The translations under genes were made by a program, and so were the position numbers. The notes under the pieces are model-generated. The model was not told the DNA's origin and made no database searches. It saw only the letters and a list, made by a program, of their open reading frames with translations. Of a DNA stretch of 64,000 bases, positions 32,585-45,978 are shown piece after piece. Position 1 is the first letter of the stretch. Every line of letters begins with the position of its first letter. The DNA is from Phragmites australis (Eukaryota; Streptophyta; Magnoliopsida; Poales; Poaceae): positions 7,981,001 to 8,045,000 of the forward strand of contig NC_084933.1 of NCBI RefSeq assembly GCF_958298935.1. The letters are read 5' to 3'.

Positions 32585-34698
32585 TGTAATACCGATTTTT
32601 TGGAGAAAAAAATAAAAGAGTTTTGACCGAATTTTGACTTTTTGATCCGTTGCTCGTATGGCCGATCGGAGACCGTGGTTGCGTTCATCTCGTCGAGACG
32701 AACCCATTTTGCTGTTCATATGTCCGTTCCGGGCATTTTGAGACCCGTAGCGAGTCCAATAAATTTAGACCGTTCGTTGTTTTAAAATAAAAAATAAAAA
32801 AAGGATAAGTATCGGATGGATCGATTCTCAACCCGATCCATCCAGATACTTTGGGCGCTCGCGTTTTCCGCTTCTCTCTCTCGCTCGCGCGTCTCTCTCC
32901 CCTGCGTTGCGCCGAGCTCGTCGCCGGCTTGCCGGTCGCCGCCGAGCTCCCGTCGCCAGCCGCCGCGCCCCTGCTGCGCCGCACAGCACCGCCCGCCACC
33001 GCTGAGCTGCCGCTGCGCCGCGCCACCGTCCGCCGCGCGTCGCCGTCGGGCCGGACCAGCGCGACGCCGCCTTGCACGCCGGGCCTGCGCCGTTGCTGGC
33101 CGCCGTGCAACGCCGAGCTAGCAGCCAGAGTCGGCCGAAGCAGCCAGCGCCGAGCGAAGGAAGCCAGGAAGAAGAAGGAAGAAAAGAAAAGGAAGAAAGA
33201 GAAAAGAAAAGAAAAGAGAAGAAAAAAAAAAGAAAGAAGGAGAAAAGGAAAAAAGGGAAGAAAAAAAAGAAGAGGAAAAAAGAGGGAAAAGTTGGAAATT
33301 TCGGAATTTTGCTGGATTCATCGTCAATTCTTCGAAGGTGATTTCTCAGTAATTCTTGGACGATTGTGGTTTGATTAAATCAAATCAAGCAATTCGTGTC
33401 GTATCATTTTATGTGATCAATAGTCTGATTCGTTTCGATAATCGTTATTGATTCGAAGATACGACATCCAAGTCGAAGTATTCTTTTCGTTCATCGGAGC
33501 GAAGTCTAAGTAGCGAGAATTTTAGTTTGACTCTGAATTGAAAATAGTGTATCATTTCATGTGATACAGTTTCTATTCGGTTTTCCGAAATATAGGCGTA
33601 TACGCGACGTTTTCAGACATAGAGTTGACGCTTCATATTTTATGTGTTTTAAATGTGTTTTAGTGCTAATAGCATACCTGTACAGGTGGTACTGCTTCTG
33701 GGCGTTCTTGATCGATTTTTCTGCGTCGCTTGTGGGTAAAAGGCAAGTAACGTGGGGGTGTGGTTCCGTGCTATGTTTATATTCATGTTTTACTTCTTTT
33801 GCAAATAAAATTAAAGTATATGGTTTTCTTTTCTAATCCATTTAAATCATGGATGACGTTGCATTCGATTATTTAAATCAATGCTTTTCTTATTGATTTG
33901 GATCGTACCTTTGTCTTCATGAATCAGTTTGCCTTCATGAATCAGTTGTGGTTTTTATCATGAGCTATTCAAAAAGGAATAAAGAATTGACGTCAATTCA
34001 CATGCATACATATGCATTTATGCACTTCATATGGTGATAAAGGCCGATCACTGCCATCGCGCGTGATTCGTACCGGTACATGGAGTTGCATGAGATGTTG
34101 GCATCGTCCAGCTCTCAAATGGAGTTGCATCATGGCATCCATACATTTTTTTTATGATATTTGGAGAATACAGAATTCTGGGAGTTGAATGCTATATTTT
34201 GTGGAAGACTAGGTTGAAGTTTGTCGTTATTTTCTCGACAAATATTCCGAAATGATGATCTCTTTAAAACCATGTATTTTTCTTGTTGATGTGAGAAGAA
34301 TGTTTTATTCCCAAATACTTTTAAACTAAGTGAGATGTGTTTATATTCATAGCTGTTACTTGCTGAGCTCGTCTCACCCCCTGTTAAATCTTTATAGGTA
34401 TGTTTAGATGTTGACGTGCATTTGGGGATGGATCTTGGTAGCTGTACACACTACCTTATCACCATGTTGATAGCTCAACTGGTGTTATAAGTGGTGTTTT
34501 TGGTAGTCTATCGTTTACTTGGTTTATATCGTGGTACGACGCTGGTAGCGTCGGGAAGGTTTCTATTTATATGCTGGCTATATCATATATTGCCTGCCTG
34601 TGATCTTTTGTGGTCAGTTACACTGCCGTATAGAGGAAATACCGTCAAAATTTTCAATTTTTAAATAATTAGGCTTAGTTGTAAAGTAGGGTGTTACA
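32585..34698. mobile_element. Solo LTR (2.1 kb) downstream of the glyoxalase gene
   Basis: It starts TGTAATACCG and ends GGGTGTTACA, an inverted terminal pair, and is flanked by the perfect 5-bp duplication TTTAA (32580-32584 and 34699-34703). It holds no gag or pol sequence. It is unlike the other LTRs in the window. TATA-like sequences exist on the minus strand (CATATAAATAG near 34575) and weakly on the + strand, so orientation is undecided. GC-rich sequence at 32850-33120 and a pure purine tract follow each other inside it. Confidence 0.88.
33166..33291. repeat. 126-nt uninterrupted purine tract
   Basis: Every + strand base here is A or G (AGGAAGAAGAAGGAAG...). The tract inflates Lys/Glu-rich open frames such as 32851-33378, which are not genes. 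Long homopurine tracts can form triplex DNA; that is inference only. Confidence 0.9.
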
Positions 34699-34703
34699 TT
34701 TAA

Positions 34704-34899
34704 GCATGTGGATTAATAAGGAGAACGAAAAGTATTAAGCCATTTTTGGGAACTCACTTTGTGCTGCAGCCAAACAGGTCTTCTGCTAGACACAAAAATT
34801 CAGCACTCTTTGTGAATTCCTTTCTGCTGGGTATAAAATATAACGAATAATTCTGTATGGGCGGATTGTACTTGATTTTCTAAGCAATGCAACTTTGAG
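34704..34899. other. Short unique stretch between the solo LTR and the copia element
   Basis: AT-rich sequence with no recognised gene or repeat. The copia LTR may begin within it. Confidence 0.3.
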
Positions 34900-35325
34900 T
34901 TAGTACGACATAAACAGCCTGTATCGCGTTTAGAAAATTATTTTCCAAATAGTAACTTGAAGTTCTCTTGCGCATCTTATATATAAAAAATTTACATTGG
35001 TTAGAACTTGGATCAGCACATTTGATGCTGGGACACTTTTATTGACAAGGAAAAATTTGTGTTCGGACACACATCACGGGGTGAACCACTTTCCAAAAGT
35101 TTCCTGGTACACCTGATCAATTACTTTGTCATTGGCTCTGTAAACGGCATAGTTGCATTCATATGGATGCAAAATCATCCTTTGCTACTGTTACGAAGAT
35201 CGATCGATCTATCTATCTATCTATGTGTGTGTGAGAAAGAGAAAACATCAATGAAAAACAGAGATTGAATCATTTGTCTATTGTCTCATTCATTCTATCG
35301 AAACGATCTCCAAAGACTCCAATAC
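34900..35325 (+). mobile_element. Probable 5' LTR of copia element F (left edge uncertain)
   Basis: A TATA-like CTTATATATAAAAA lies at 34976-34990. The right end is fixed by TTATCAGCACG at about 35327, a PBS type complementary to an internal tRNA stretch and common in plant copia elements. A (CTAT)n microsatellite lies at 35203-35224. No second LTR is in the window, so the left border is a guess. Confidence 0.4.
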
Positions 35326-37330
35326 GTTATCAGCACGCGCCAACAAAGGGGAGACGAACAGAGGAAGCACACAAGGTAAGAGACGAAAAGAGGCGAAGAA
35401 CAGAGGACGATCACAGATTGGCGTCGACAGGTAGAGCACTTATCTCGAGGCGAGGCACAAACAACGCAGCGGCTTCAACGGTACCTTCGAAGGCGGTGGC
35501 GGAACCTCTTCACGCGGGACGGTACGGCGCCTTCTTCTCGCGACCACACGGCGACGGCCTAGGCATGTCGCAAACCTGCTGCTTTGCCGTGTCCACGACA
35601 GTAACAGGCCGACCGCCACTTCATGGCGGCGCTCCCAGCCGTATACTCGGCCCTAGGCCGCCGGCACGTCCTCATGCGACGGTGGCCAGCGGCGGAGCAC
35701 CATACGGCCGCCGAAGAAAAGGTGACGCACGGACGGCCCTCGGCCGGCGGCGCCCGCCCCATGGCCGGATCTAACCACGGCGTCGCTTGCCCTCCAGTGC
35801 CAAGGGAGGCCGGCGGCCCACCAACAACGCGGCGGCTGCGGCATCCTGCCGGCCAACCGACCATCGGCGGCCAGCCCTTTTAGCGGATCTGGCGACTACC
35901 CATGGCAGTGCCCTGCCGCATCCCATCCCGGCCGGTGGCAGCCTTTCCTCCACATGGCCGGCGGCGATTAGCCCGACCGGCGGCCGCCTTGAGCCGCGGC
36001 ACCAGTTGACTTTCTCCACGACGGCGGCGATTGCCTTAAGGAGGCCGACAGTGCACTGCCGCACTCCTCCTGACCGAACCCCGGTGGTGGTGACCCTTAG
36101 AGGTGCCCGGCCCTAGGCTGGCGCAAGGACAGCCGACGGCGCCATCCCGGCGTCAGGCACAACCGCCACATACATTCACACGGGAGGCGGCGGGGAAAAC
36201 AATGAAATTCCCCCGCGCCTCCCCCCCCCCCCACCCTGCCTTTTACGGCCTTGGACCTACATGTGCTGCCCCGGCCGAAAGCAGCTTGGGCCAGAGCCCA
36301 GGTTTTTGGGCCGTCAGACTAACCGGACAGGCCGAAAGACCAAATGGATCTAAATCTTGGATAACCGTAAAAAAGAGGCCCGATTGGGCCTTAGCCCATG
36401 TTATTTCGGCCCGTCTGCGCCGTATAGGCCGAAAGGCCATATGGGCCTCAGCCCACTTGCTCAAAATAGGGTCATTAGGCCTGAATGTCCGTTAATACAT
36501 GTAGGCGGAGCAAATTTGCAGAAAACCCCTCAGGTTTCATACTAATTCCTTGCAGCAGTTTATAACAGCAGTTACAAATGATTTCAATGCAAATAAGACG
36601 CTCAGGGGTCTTCATTAATTGCACCCCAATATTACAAATTTCAAAATAGCACACTATTTTTTATGTTTTAGTCCTCAGACTGCATGTAAATTACGTTTTG
36701 TTGTTTCTACCTCATGTAAATAGGTAATCTAGACCCTTGGGTCATCAAGAATTGTATAGTTACGTGTATTTTCTGCAATGAATATGTATTACCTTAGTAA
36801 TATTTCAAATTTTAATATAATTGCAGTTTAATATCACTTTTATTTTGTTTTCTTGCAATTAATTATTTTTATTTTTTTGCAATTCAATTTTTTAAGCCTT
36901 TGCTTAAATAAATTGCAAAATTTATGAAAAATTCCGGTGAATACCTTTCTATAGAATACTGGCTAAACACAAGACAATAGAGTCTATAACATTGGCTACG
37001 ACTATATTGTCGTCCATCTTAATTGGATGAAGTCCATATTATAGTAGCAAGTTGCTCGTCTACTACTGTGAGGTCTACACTTTTGTTGTGATTACCTTGA
37101 ACGTGTTTCCTACTTTTTTACATGTACAGAGTCTATGTACTTGGTAATGACTACATGTTACCTAACTTCTTAGAAGTGAAGTCTAATACATTAGCAACGA
37201 ATATTTCGTTTGTCATGAAGGTCTAAACCAATGATTATTTATTACTCATATTGACTTTTAATTTTGAATTTTTACAACATTTTCATGATATTTAATTTAC
37301 TCTCATAGTAAATTAATTAAATTTATGGTA
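35326..37330 (+). other. Leader of copia element F: GC-rich then AT-rich
   Basis: From about 35340 to 36480 the sequence is GC-rich with many CpG and open frames on both strands (for example 35265-35774 and 35771-36064), none with a recognisable domain. From 36500 to 37330 it is AT-rich and free of open frames. The stretch sits between the PBS and the copia gag and is read as its untranslated leader. Confidence 0.45.
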
Positions 37331-37349
37331 TTTCATGTGGGATATTCAC

Positions 37350-38300
37350 ATAACTTGCATTGGATGACAACAATTACTTAACCTTGGCCTTGGACATCAA
37401 ACTCAATTTGTTTGCCCAGAGGTATATTGCCACCATGACTCCACCCAGATCACGAATATGGGTACCAATGAAGAACAATCCACTTGTTCTTTGGAACTCC
37501 CTCTAGGAGCGTTATGAGCAACAATCTGGTATCCTACCTGAATCTCAACGTGAATGGTCTTACCTTCACTTTTTGGACTTTTAGTTCATTGCATATTACA
37601 ACTCTCAAGTTCACGAAATATGTTCTACTTTGAGATTTTATGATCACACAGTTTCGAATGATTGTGAAAACTTTATGCACTTTCCATCCATTGTTCCAGA
37701 TATTGCAACAACAATATTGTTATCAAATTCACCCAACTGGTGTAGCGCCTCTTCCTGAAGTACATGCTAACACTCAGGATACAAATTTCGTGGCCATAAA
37801 TGAAACAACAGGAAATCCAAGAGAAAGTTTTCTAACATGTAGAAAAAAGAGTGGAATTGCACAATGAAAAGATCATTTTAGCATAAATGTATAGACACAT
37901 CTCAAGTTTGTTAACGGTGTGTGGATGTAAGAATCATCGTACAAACAAATAGCAGATTTCCTAACTTTGGATGTATTTGTATCTCAAATATATTGGTAAA
38001 GACAAGAAAGTTAAAGGGGATAATATTGAAGCTCACTTCAATGAAGGCATTTCACCAGTGAATTATTCTTAAACCATTCCTCTAATGAAGAAAAATGATT
38101 TGATCCGGCAGAAGAAGGATGATATCTTCAGTGTATATGCCATGCTTATGGAATTTATTTCCCAAGATATGTTATGAGATCTCAATTAGTCTCCTAATAT
38201 TTTCCTAAATGTCATATGCATACTATTATACTACATGATATTATATATCACTATAACAATAGTGTCTCTCAAAACATGATAATCAAGAAAATCAGCACTA
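37350..38300 (+). pseudogene. Copia gag remnant (element F)
   Basis: Read across stops in one to two frames, the sequence has LALDDNNYLTLALDIKLNLF, then SLxERYEQQSGILPESQREW, then STLRFYDH, and later HPTGVAPLPEVHANTQD. These match the order of the Ty1/copia Gag (UBN2-type) region of plants. The open piece at 37640-37867 is part of it. A degraded knuckle-like segment lies near 38125. The frame ends where chromovirus D begins at about 38303. Confidence 0.65.
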
Positions 38301-38302
38301 TA

Positions 38303-40028
38303 TGTCACGTGCGTACCATGACTTACCGGACACAACCTCAAGTACCTCTAACAGCATTCTCGCCCACACCTCGATTTAGAGGTCAAATGAATGCAGGGAC
38401 TTATGGCACTTGGCTTATCGCTCCCATATGCGATATATGGTAAGTATGGATAAGTGCTAAAGCCAACAATACCTACAATCGGTGCTTAAATGATGTAAGC
38501 AATCTACGGCATCCGGGCTCCTCTCTCGAACTACCTCGAGGAACTCCTCCAAGGCAGATGATACCCATAGCACCACCCACATCTCGCCTCATCCTCATAA
38601 CTCATTCAGCCAACATCCTCGATCCAACATTGTTATCATTGTAAAAGTAATTAAGTCTTAGCTCACGAGCGATGGAACATTCCACCACTCGACTTCGACC
38701 AGTGACCTATGCTTTACTAAGCATCTCATATCACTTTTAAGTTAAACATCATCATGTTGATACCTAGGCTACAAGGATATGGATCATCATATGGATGCAT
38801 CAACATAGGGGCTACCCACAATATCCCAACATCAACTCGCTATTATGCAGAACATACATATAGCATAATTTATCAATTTAGACACATATGATCCAAAGTA
38901 GTAGGTAGAGTATGCTTAGATGCTTATCTTGATTCTTAGCTTCAACTCAAGATCAACTACAAAACCTCCTCATGATAACCCATTACTCTCCGATTCGACG
39001 ATCGCTATAGAAAATAATGCATCACAATAAGCATGATGAAATACTACAAATTTGCTTTACAATTCATGAAAATATTTTTTCTAGTTACAACAAGTCATAA
39101 GAAAATTAGCAAAATTGGTTTCACCAATTTTGGACTCGTAAAGAATTAACGGTGAATTAATGAAACCTAAACCTAATTAATTTATATCAGAATTTTAATT
39201 AATTACATTATGGATGGGTACATTTTTAATAGGTAGAGTAGGTTATTATGAAACCAAAAAATTAGTTTCATAATTTTTGGAGCTACAGAGAATTTATTAT
39301 GAATTTTACAAGTTTCAACAAACAATGAACTGCACTGAAACAATTTTGTTTGAGTTGACCACGGTCAAACCACCAACATGGAAGTCAGACCATTGGGAGT
39401 GGCGGTCGAACCATGGGAAAACACGTTCAGACTGCTGGCATGCAGAGAGATTTGGGGTCTGGCAATCAGACCGGACCCTCGAGCGGTCCGGCTCTTGGAA
39501 CGGCGGTCAGACCACTATGCTCCACAGGGGGTACTTGGTGAGCTCACCGGTGATGATTCTGATGGCTTTTGGGGTGGGGATTTTGGACCTAGAGCATCAT
39601 CTTAACCTCCTCTATAACGTAGGACAACACACACATGTTAAAAATGACCGAAACTCGATCCTTGCTTCTAATGATGGTGGTTGCCATTGTTGAGCTTGGA
39701 GAGCTCAAATCCAGTAGATCTAGCCACAGGGAAGGAATGGGAGGGGATTTAGGGTGCTCACCATGCCCTATCAAGCTCGTGGTCCAGTTGTGGAGGTCAG
39801 GGAAAAGACGGAGCTCGAAATGGCTATCTGGGAGGTGGTTGGCCAGCTCGTGGGGGAAGAAGACGATGCCAAGGGACTTTGGCTCGACAGGGAAAACGAA
39901 CTACGGTGGCTGCAGCGGGGGAGGTCGCCGGAGACCTTCTCCTTGGCCTCCCCTTGTTCCTTCTCCTCTCTTCTCCTTGGTTTGGTTGGGGGGGGGGGGG
40001 GGGAGAGCAGGTGAGTGAGAGTGTGAGA

Positions 40029-40061
<33 letters not shown>

Positions 40062-40330
40062 TGAAGGAGAGAGAGCACAGTGGGCTGCTACCTTGCAGTC
40101 GAGTAGGTGAGGGAGTGAGGTGTGGGGCTAGCGAGTGGGCCCCATGTACTAGAGAGACACTATTTTCAGCTGCAAATTCTATTATTTCTCTCCCATTTTC
40201 TTTCTCTCTTCGCATTGACCCAAAATGAGGTACTCTAGTGCTTCCAAATAAAATTGCTCAACAATTAAATATGGTGTTTATGATGCATGATTATGCTTAA
40301 TTACTTGATTACGGAATTTGAGGCGTGACA
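38303..40330 (-). repeat. 3' LTR of chromovirus D, outer end truncated
   Basis: It matches 60206-62194 closely, including the degenerate palindrome array at 39363-39512, a G-run at 39981-40003 and a GAGTGAGA-rich stretch at 40010-40070. It ends GGCGTGACA. About 830 bp of its left part, present at 59378-60205, are missing where it meets the copia gag. Confidence 0.85.
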
Positions 40331-40858
40331 AACCTCCCCCCTTAAGAATAATCTTGACCCTAGATTCGGCAACTAAGGGAGAAGGTGATGATGGTGAAGA
40401 TGGAAAGAACTCTTCACAATTGGGAAAGAACTCTCATTGAAATTCATCAATGGAATGAAAAGATAGTGGGGAACCTTCACATGAGCTGGTAGTTAGATCG
40501 AAGCTAGGCTCAATCAGACCGTGGCCCTATTAGACCGTGGAAACGACGGTTCGACCAAAATCTATATAGAGAGTTATGGGCTCCTACGGTCAGACCGACG
40601 GTATGGTGGCGATCAAACCGCCAACCAACGGTCAGACCACGAGCCATGGGTGGTCATACCACCTAGGGACCAGAGAGTTTTGAGTTCCAAACGCCACTGG
40701 CGATTAGATCGGTAGACCAACAATGGTCGCACCGCCAGGAGCATGACTCTTTCGGTTGGGTGGTTTCTTGGCACAAGCCTTTGGAACGAAACGTCCATTC
40801 AACATATTGGTGAATATAGACATGTGAGATGTTCTAATGTGCAAAAATTACAACAGTA
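40331..40858. other. Region between chromovirus D pol and its 3' LTR, with more GGTCnGACC motifs
   Basis: No coding motif on the minus strand after the chromodomain stop. GGTCAGACC-like palindromes recur between about 40515 and 40650 (for example ACGGTCAGACCGACGG and ACGGTCAGACCACG), as in the LTR. Confidence 0.5.
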
Positions 40859-43602
40859 TTTACAAGTTCTCAAAAAGTTTGGGATATTTGGAGCGGATTT
40901 TATCCTCATGCTCCCAAGTTGCTTCATCCTCGATGTGGTTGCTCCATTGGACTTTGATGAACATTATTGAATGTCATCGAGTCTTGCATTTCTCTTCATC
41001 CAAAATTTGGGTTGGCTGCTCACTATATGAAAGGTTCAGCTGCAACTATTAGTTTGCAACTTTGATCACTTTGGTTCGGACTCAAAGGCACTTTTTCAGT
41101 TGCGACACGTGGAAGACATTATATACGTCGGAGAGAGATGTAGGCAAGTCCAATTGATATGACACTTCTCCACGCTGAGCAATAATTTGGAATGCCCCCA
41201 CATAAGAAGGTGCTAGCTTGCCTTGGACTTGAAAGCGTCGAACCCCTTTGAGAGGCAACACCTTAAGATAGACATAATCCCTAATGAAGAACGTGAGCTC
41301 TTGTCGATGACAATCTGCATAGCTTTTCTGATAAGATTGAGCCGTGAGTAGGAACTGGCTAATGGTCTTGACATGATCTTCTGCCTCGTTGACCAAGTCC
41401 TAGCATAAGAAAACCCTCTCGTCGGACTCAGAGTAATTTAATGGCATTCTACACCTCCTTCCATAAAGAGCTTCAAATAGAACCATCTGGATGCTAGCTT
41501 GGTAACTGTTGTTGTAAGAGAACTCCACAAATGGCAAACAAATCTTCCATTTCTTCCCATGGGTGAGGGCACTGCCCGCAACATGTCTTCAAGAATCTAA
41601 TTTACCCTCTCGATCTGTACATTGGTTTGTGATGGAATGCCATGCTATGGAACAATTCGGTTCCCATAGCCTCGTGAAGGCTTCTCCAGAAGTGAGAGGT
41701 GAACTAAGTGCCTCGATTGGAAATGATCTTCTTCAGAATCCCATGGAGGCAAACAATTTGGGTGAGAAATAACTCTGCATAATGCTTTGCATCGTATTGG
41801 GTCTTTGTAGGAAGAAAATGTGCTGACTTAGTGAGTCAGTCCACAATGATTCAAATGGAATCATAGCCTTGAGAGGTCTTGGGCAATCCAGTAATGAAAT
41901 CCATATCGATCTCCTCCCACTTTCAAGAAGGAATGTGTAAAGGAGGAAGTGTACCGACCGGCTTGAGATGTTCGGCCTTCACTCTCCTACAAAATCACAT
42001 TCAAGACATAATGGGCAATTTCCCGCTTCATGCGAGTCCACCAGAACCTCTGCTTCAAATCTTGATACATTTTGGTACTTCCTGGGTGGATAGAAAAAAG
42101 CGAATCATGGACTTCATCCAGAATCTTCTTCCTCAACTCCGGAACTTTGGGTACCACCAGTGTCTTCCCAAACCACAGAGTACCCTCATCATCTTGAGTA
42201 AAGCACTTGGCTTGTCCCTCCTTGATTTTATCACGAATCCTTTACATGCCTTTGTCTTTCTTCTAAGCTCCCTTGATTTGGTTGAGGAGGGTGGATTTGA
42301 TTTTCAGGTTAGCAAGAAACCCCTCCGAGACCATCTCAAGTTCAAACCTCCTGAAATCATCACATAGGGTGGAATCCTCAAGCGAGACCATAAGACAATG
42401 GCACTAAGCCTTCTGTCTCAAGGCATTGACAACCACGTATGCCTTGCCGGGATGGTAATAGATCTCTAGCTCATAGTCTTTGATCAACTCAATCCATATT
42501 CTTTGTCTCAAGTTGAAGTCAGCTTGAGTGAAAATGTATTTGAGACTCTTGTGATTTGTGTATATGTTTCATACATTACTCATGAGATAGTGCCGCCAAA
42601 TCTTCTGGGCGTGCACTATGGCAGCAAGCTCCAAATCATGAGTGGGGTAGATCTCCTCATGTGGCTTCAACTGGCGTGAAGCATAAGCAACCACTCGACT
42701 CTCTTGCATAAGAACACGGCCGAGTTCGATGCAACAAGCATCACAATAAACATCGAAACTCTTGTGAATATCTGGTTGTGCTAAAACTGGTGCCGTCATG
42801 AGTCTAGAAAGACACTTCACAATCATCGGACCTTTTAAATTTGACACTCTTTTTCAATAACTTGATCATTGGCTTTGCAATCTTAGAGAAATTCTTGATG
42901 AACTAGCAGTAATAACCCGCAAGTTCGAAAAAACTCCGGATATCAGTAACACTTTTGGGTTGAACCCAATTGACCACATCATGCACCTTACTCAGATCAA
43001 CTGTAACACCACTCTTAGAAAGAACATGGCCTAGAAACACGACCTCTTTGAGCCAGAATTTGCACTTCATGAACTTGGCATAGAGTTGGTGATCTCGAAG
43101 TCGGCCAAGAACAACACGAAGATGCGCGGAGTGTTCTTCTTCAGTTCTGGAGTATATGAGAATGTTGTTGATGAAAACCATGACAAACTGATCAAGTTCC
43201 TCCATAAAAACTGTGTTCATCGAACACATGAAGTATGCCGGCACATTGGTCAGGCCAAAGAACATAATTGTATATTCATATAGTCCATAATGCAAAGAGA
43301 AAGCCATTTTCGGAATGTCTTCCAGTCGGATTTTTATTTGATGATAGCCTAACCTCATCAATTTTGGAGAAAATCATGGTACCAGTCAGTTGGTCAAATA
43401 GGATATCAATCCATGGTAGCAGATACTTGTTTTTGATGGTGACCGCATTTAACGGACGGTAGTCGACAAACTTCTGCAGAGTTTGGTCCTTCTTCACAAA
43501 GAGCAACGAACATCCCCAAGGTGAGGAGCTCGGGCGAATGAAACCCATCGCTAGCAATTCCTGAATTTGCTTCTTCAACTCTGCTAACTCATTTTGTGGC
43601 AT
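40859..43602 (-). pseudogene. Chromovirus D pol: RT, RNase H, integrase, chromodomain
   Basis: In minus-strand order: 43276-43602 RT N-terminal part ([28 protein letters not shown]), 42903-43361 RT core (FGLTNVPAYFMCSMN, VFINNILIYSRTEEEH at the catalytic box where YIDD has become FINN), 42569-42847 RNase H ([34 protein letters not shown]), then a stop-broken integrase, and 41082-41396 its C-terminal part (LSDVYNVFHVSQLKKCL). A chromodomain follows at about 40860-40990 (VQWSNHIEDEATWE). These mark the chromovirus clade, probably Tekay/Del. The loss of both catalytic Asp residues in the RT box alone would inactivate it. Confidence 0.85.
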
Positions 43603-45152
43603 CTAATAGAAATGCTTGAATATTGGAGCTGTTCCAGGCACAAGCTCAATGGTGAACTTGACTTCTCGGTCGGGTGGCATCCTGGGTAACTCATCTGGAA
43701 AGACATCCAGAAATTCACATACGACTAGGATACTCAGGAAATCCATGGCTGTGACCACTCTCAGGGCATAAAAACAAGGATGAGCCTCCTTAAGCTTCAA
43801 AAGGACTTGGGTGCTGGACATGTCATTAATAGTGACAGTCCTATGAGCACAATCAATGATGGTCTTATTCTTGGCTAGCCAATTCATTCCCAAAATGACA
43901 CCAATTCCCCTAGTATCAAGTAGGATCAAATTCACAGAAAACTGAACTCCCTCAATGAGGATCTCGTCCAAAGGAACGACTCGGTTGGTCCTCAACATAG
44001 CACCAGGTGCATCACTACGATAAGAGGAAGACATAATCTTGGTGATCATGTTGTGACTCGAGACGTAACTCTCCTTGATAAAATAATGAGATACACCAGA
44101 ATTGAAAAGCACACCGCCGGGTAAGAATTCACAAGTAATCTACGCATCAACATGTTGTCTGCTTCCTTAGCTTCCCCGACGATGGTTGTAGTTGACCCGT
44201 CTGTGCTTATGAACTTGCGTAGCCTTAGAGGCTTGTCGAGGGGGTGGCATAATTGGGGTATTAACCACACCATCTTGCCTTGAATGGCGATAACATTTGG
44301 CAAGGTTCCCAACATGGCCACAATTGAAGCATGGACGCCCTTGAGAAGTAGATGAATGGGTCAAGCACACAGGTGGTGGAGGCACCATAATCATTGCATG
44401 AGATAAGAGTGATTGTTCTACGCACAAACTTTGCTCATTATCTCCATCGGCCAACTGTTCATCTCTCTTGCGTTTCTTCTCATCCTGATGTTTCTTCATC
44501 TTTTACTCCACCATAACAGTCTTTCTCACCATCATGTTGAAATCATCAAAGTTATGTGCGGAGAGTCACTTTTGCATCTTCATGGAAAGCTCGTCCATGA
44601 TGTATTCTTTCTTTTGCTTGTCAGTGGAAACGAATCCAGGCACATACTGTGCCAAATCATTGAACTCCCACACATAATCTATCATAGACTCGTCCCCATG
44701 CTTTAAGTTTAGGAACTCATGCTTCTTGATGTCCATCACACCCTTAGGGATGTGGAAAGCACGAAAAGCTGCGTGGAATTCCGCCAAAGTGATAGAGCGG
44801 CCAGGGGCTTGCACGGCGAGGTAGCTCTGCCATCATGCCTCGTCTGCGCCTTGAAGTTGATGAGTGGTATATCTGACTCTCTCATAACCGTCACACCGCA
44901 CGAGAGCGAGTTTCTGCTCAATAGTGTGTAGCCAATCATCGGCATCACTTGGATCTTCAACGCAAGTGATGATAGGAGGTTGAGTACGGAGGAAATCAAA
45001 GAAACCTCCATGTGGGTCGGCTCCACCTCCAACAGGATGGGTTGTGTTCTAAGCGATGACCTTGAGAAGGTCCAACATCTCTGCCATAGGTGATGGCGGG
45101 GGTGGCTCTCCATCACGAGCATTCGAACCCTCCGGATTGTCTTTACGAGCAC
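43603..45152 (-). pseudogene. Chromovirus D gag and protease
   Basis: The minus-strand frame 44736-45152 and the piece 44566-44814 (SITLAEFHAAFRAFHIPKGV, YVWEFNDLAQYVPG) give the capsid. The piece 44167-44499 has the CCHC knuckle CFNCGHVGNLAKCYR, with the final Cys-spacing kept except H replaced in position (CX2C then NLAKC). The piece 43603-44112 is protease (VSHYFIKESYV, then GIGVILGMNWLAKNKTIIDC), where the DSGATHSF-type motif is reduced to NSGVSHYF. The start of the protein at about 45152 is followed upstream by leader sequence. Confidence 0.75.
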
Positions 45153-45422
45153 TACGGTGGGTTCTCATCCTGTTGTAACAATAAAATGAAAATGGGAAAG
45201 GTCAAACTCCAACAAATGTGAAAGGTCAGATTCCGACTCATGCTACTTTGCTATGTCTGATACTACTTGCTTGGATCCCATAATACCGTGTATTTGGAAA
45301 GATGCATGCGTATGAGCTATAGAGAATGAAGACATGCTTGATTCCTATCTACACCTTTGTTTCTCGAATGCGTCTCTCCGTGACAAACATCAAGATCACT
45401 TGCATTCATATATACAATAATA
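45153..45422 (-). other. 5' leader of chromovirus D, proximal part
   Basis: Non-coding sequence between gag and the point where element C is inserted. TAATA (45418-45422) is the left copy of the imperfect duplication of element C. The leader continues at 58847-59365. Confidence 0.55.
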
Positions 45423-45978
45423 TGTGCAATGGTATTTTGCCGTATATTTGCGCAATTCCCTATTTACATAAAAAAGAAGAAAAAAAGAAAAGACAAAATA
45501 AAGAAAAAAAAGAAGGCGGGCAGCTCAATCGGCCTTTGGGCCGGTCCAGCCTTCCCCCTCCTCCCTTCTCCACTAGGCCAGCCTGGCCTAGCCTTGGCCT
45601 CCTTATCACCCTGCTCGACCGCATCTGCCCTAGGGTGTCCCCACACCTATTCTTCTTCTCCACCCGCCTCTCTCCCTTGCACTCGCCGCCGCCTCTCTCA
45701 TGCTGCGCACGCCCACGCTCCCAAGCCACGCTACCGGCTAGCTGGCCCGCTCTTCCCTCGCTCTCTCCTCCCCTCCTCCTCTTTGTTCCCTGGGCCTCAC
45801 ACTCGAGCGCATGCCTTGGTCGCGTCGCGCCCGAGCTACGCAACCCCAGTGCCCGAGCTGCATCACCACTCATCCCCGTGTTCATCTCTTCCCACCTGTG
45901 CTTATCCTTTCCCCAACCTTATCTCTTCCCCCAACTACCCAATCCAATTCGTCCACCGGTTGAGAACCCCCCGCGACC

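Noticed and set aside
32851..33378. 175-codon frame rich in Arg, Ala and Lys
   Set aside because: Made of GC-rich sequence plus the homopurine tract inside a solo LTR.
35265..36495. Several GC-rich frames that could be a host gene with high GC
   Set aside because: Open on both strands at once, no start context or domain, and placed between a copia PBS and copia gag.
45250..45270. GTCTGATACTACTTGC as primer site of chromovirus D
   Set aside because: No LTR start follows it; the site at 59366-59377 abuts a full LTR and fits better once element C is removed.
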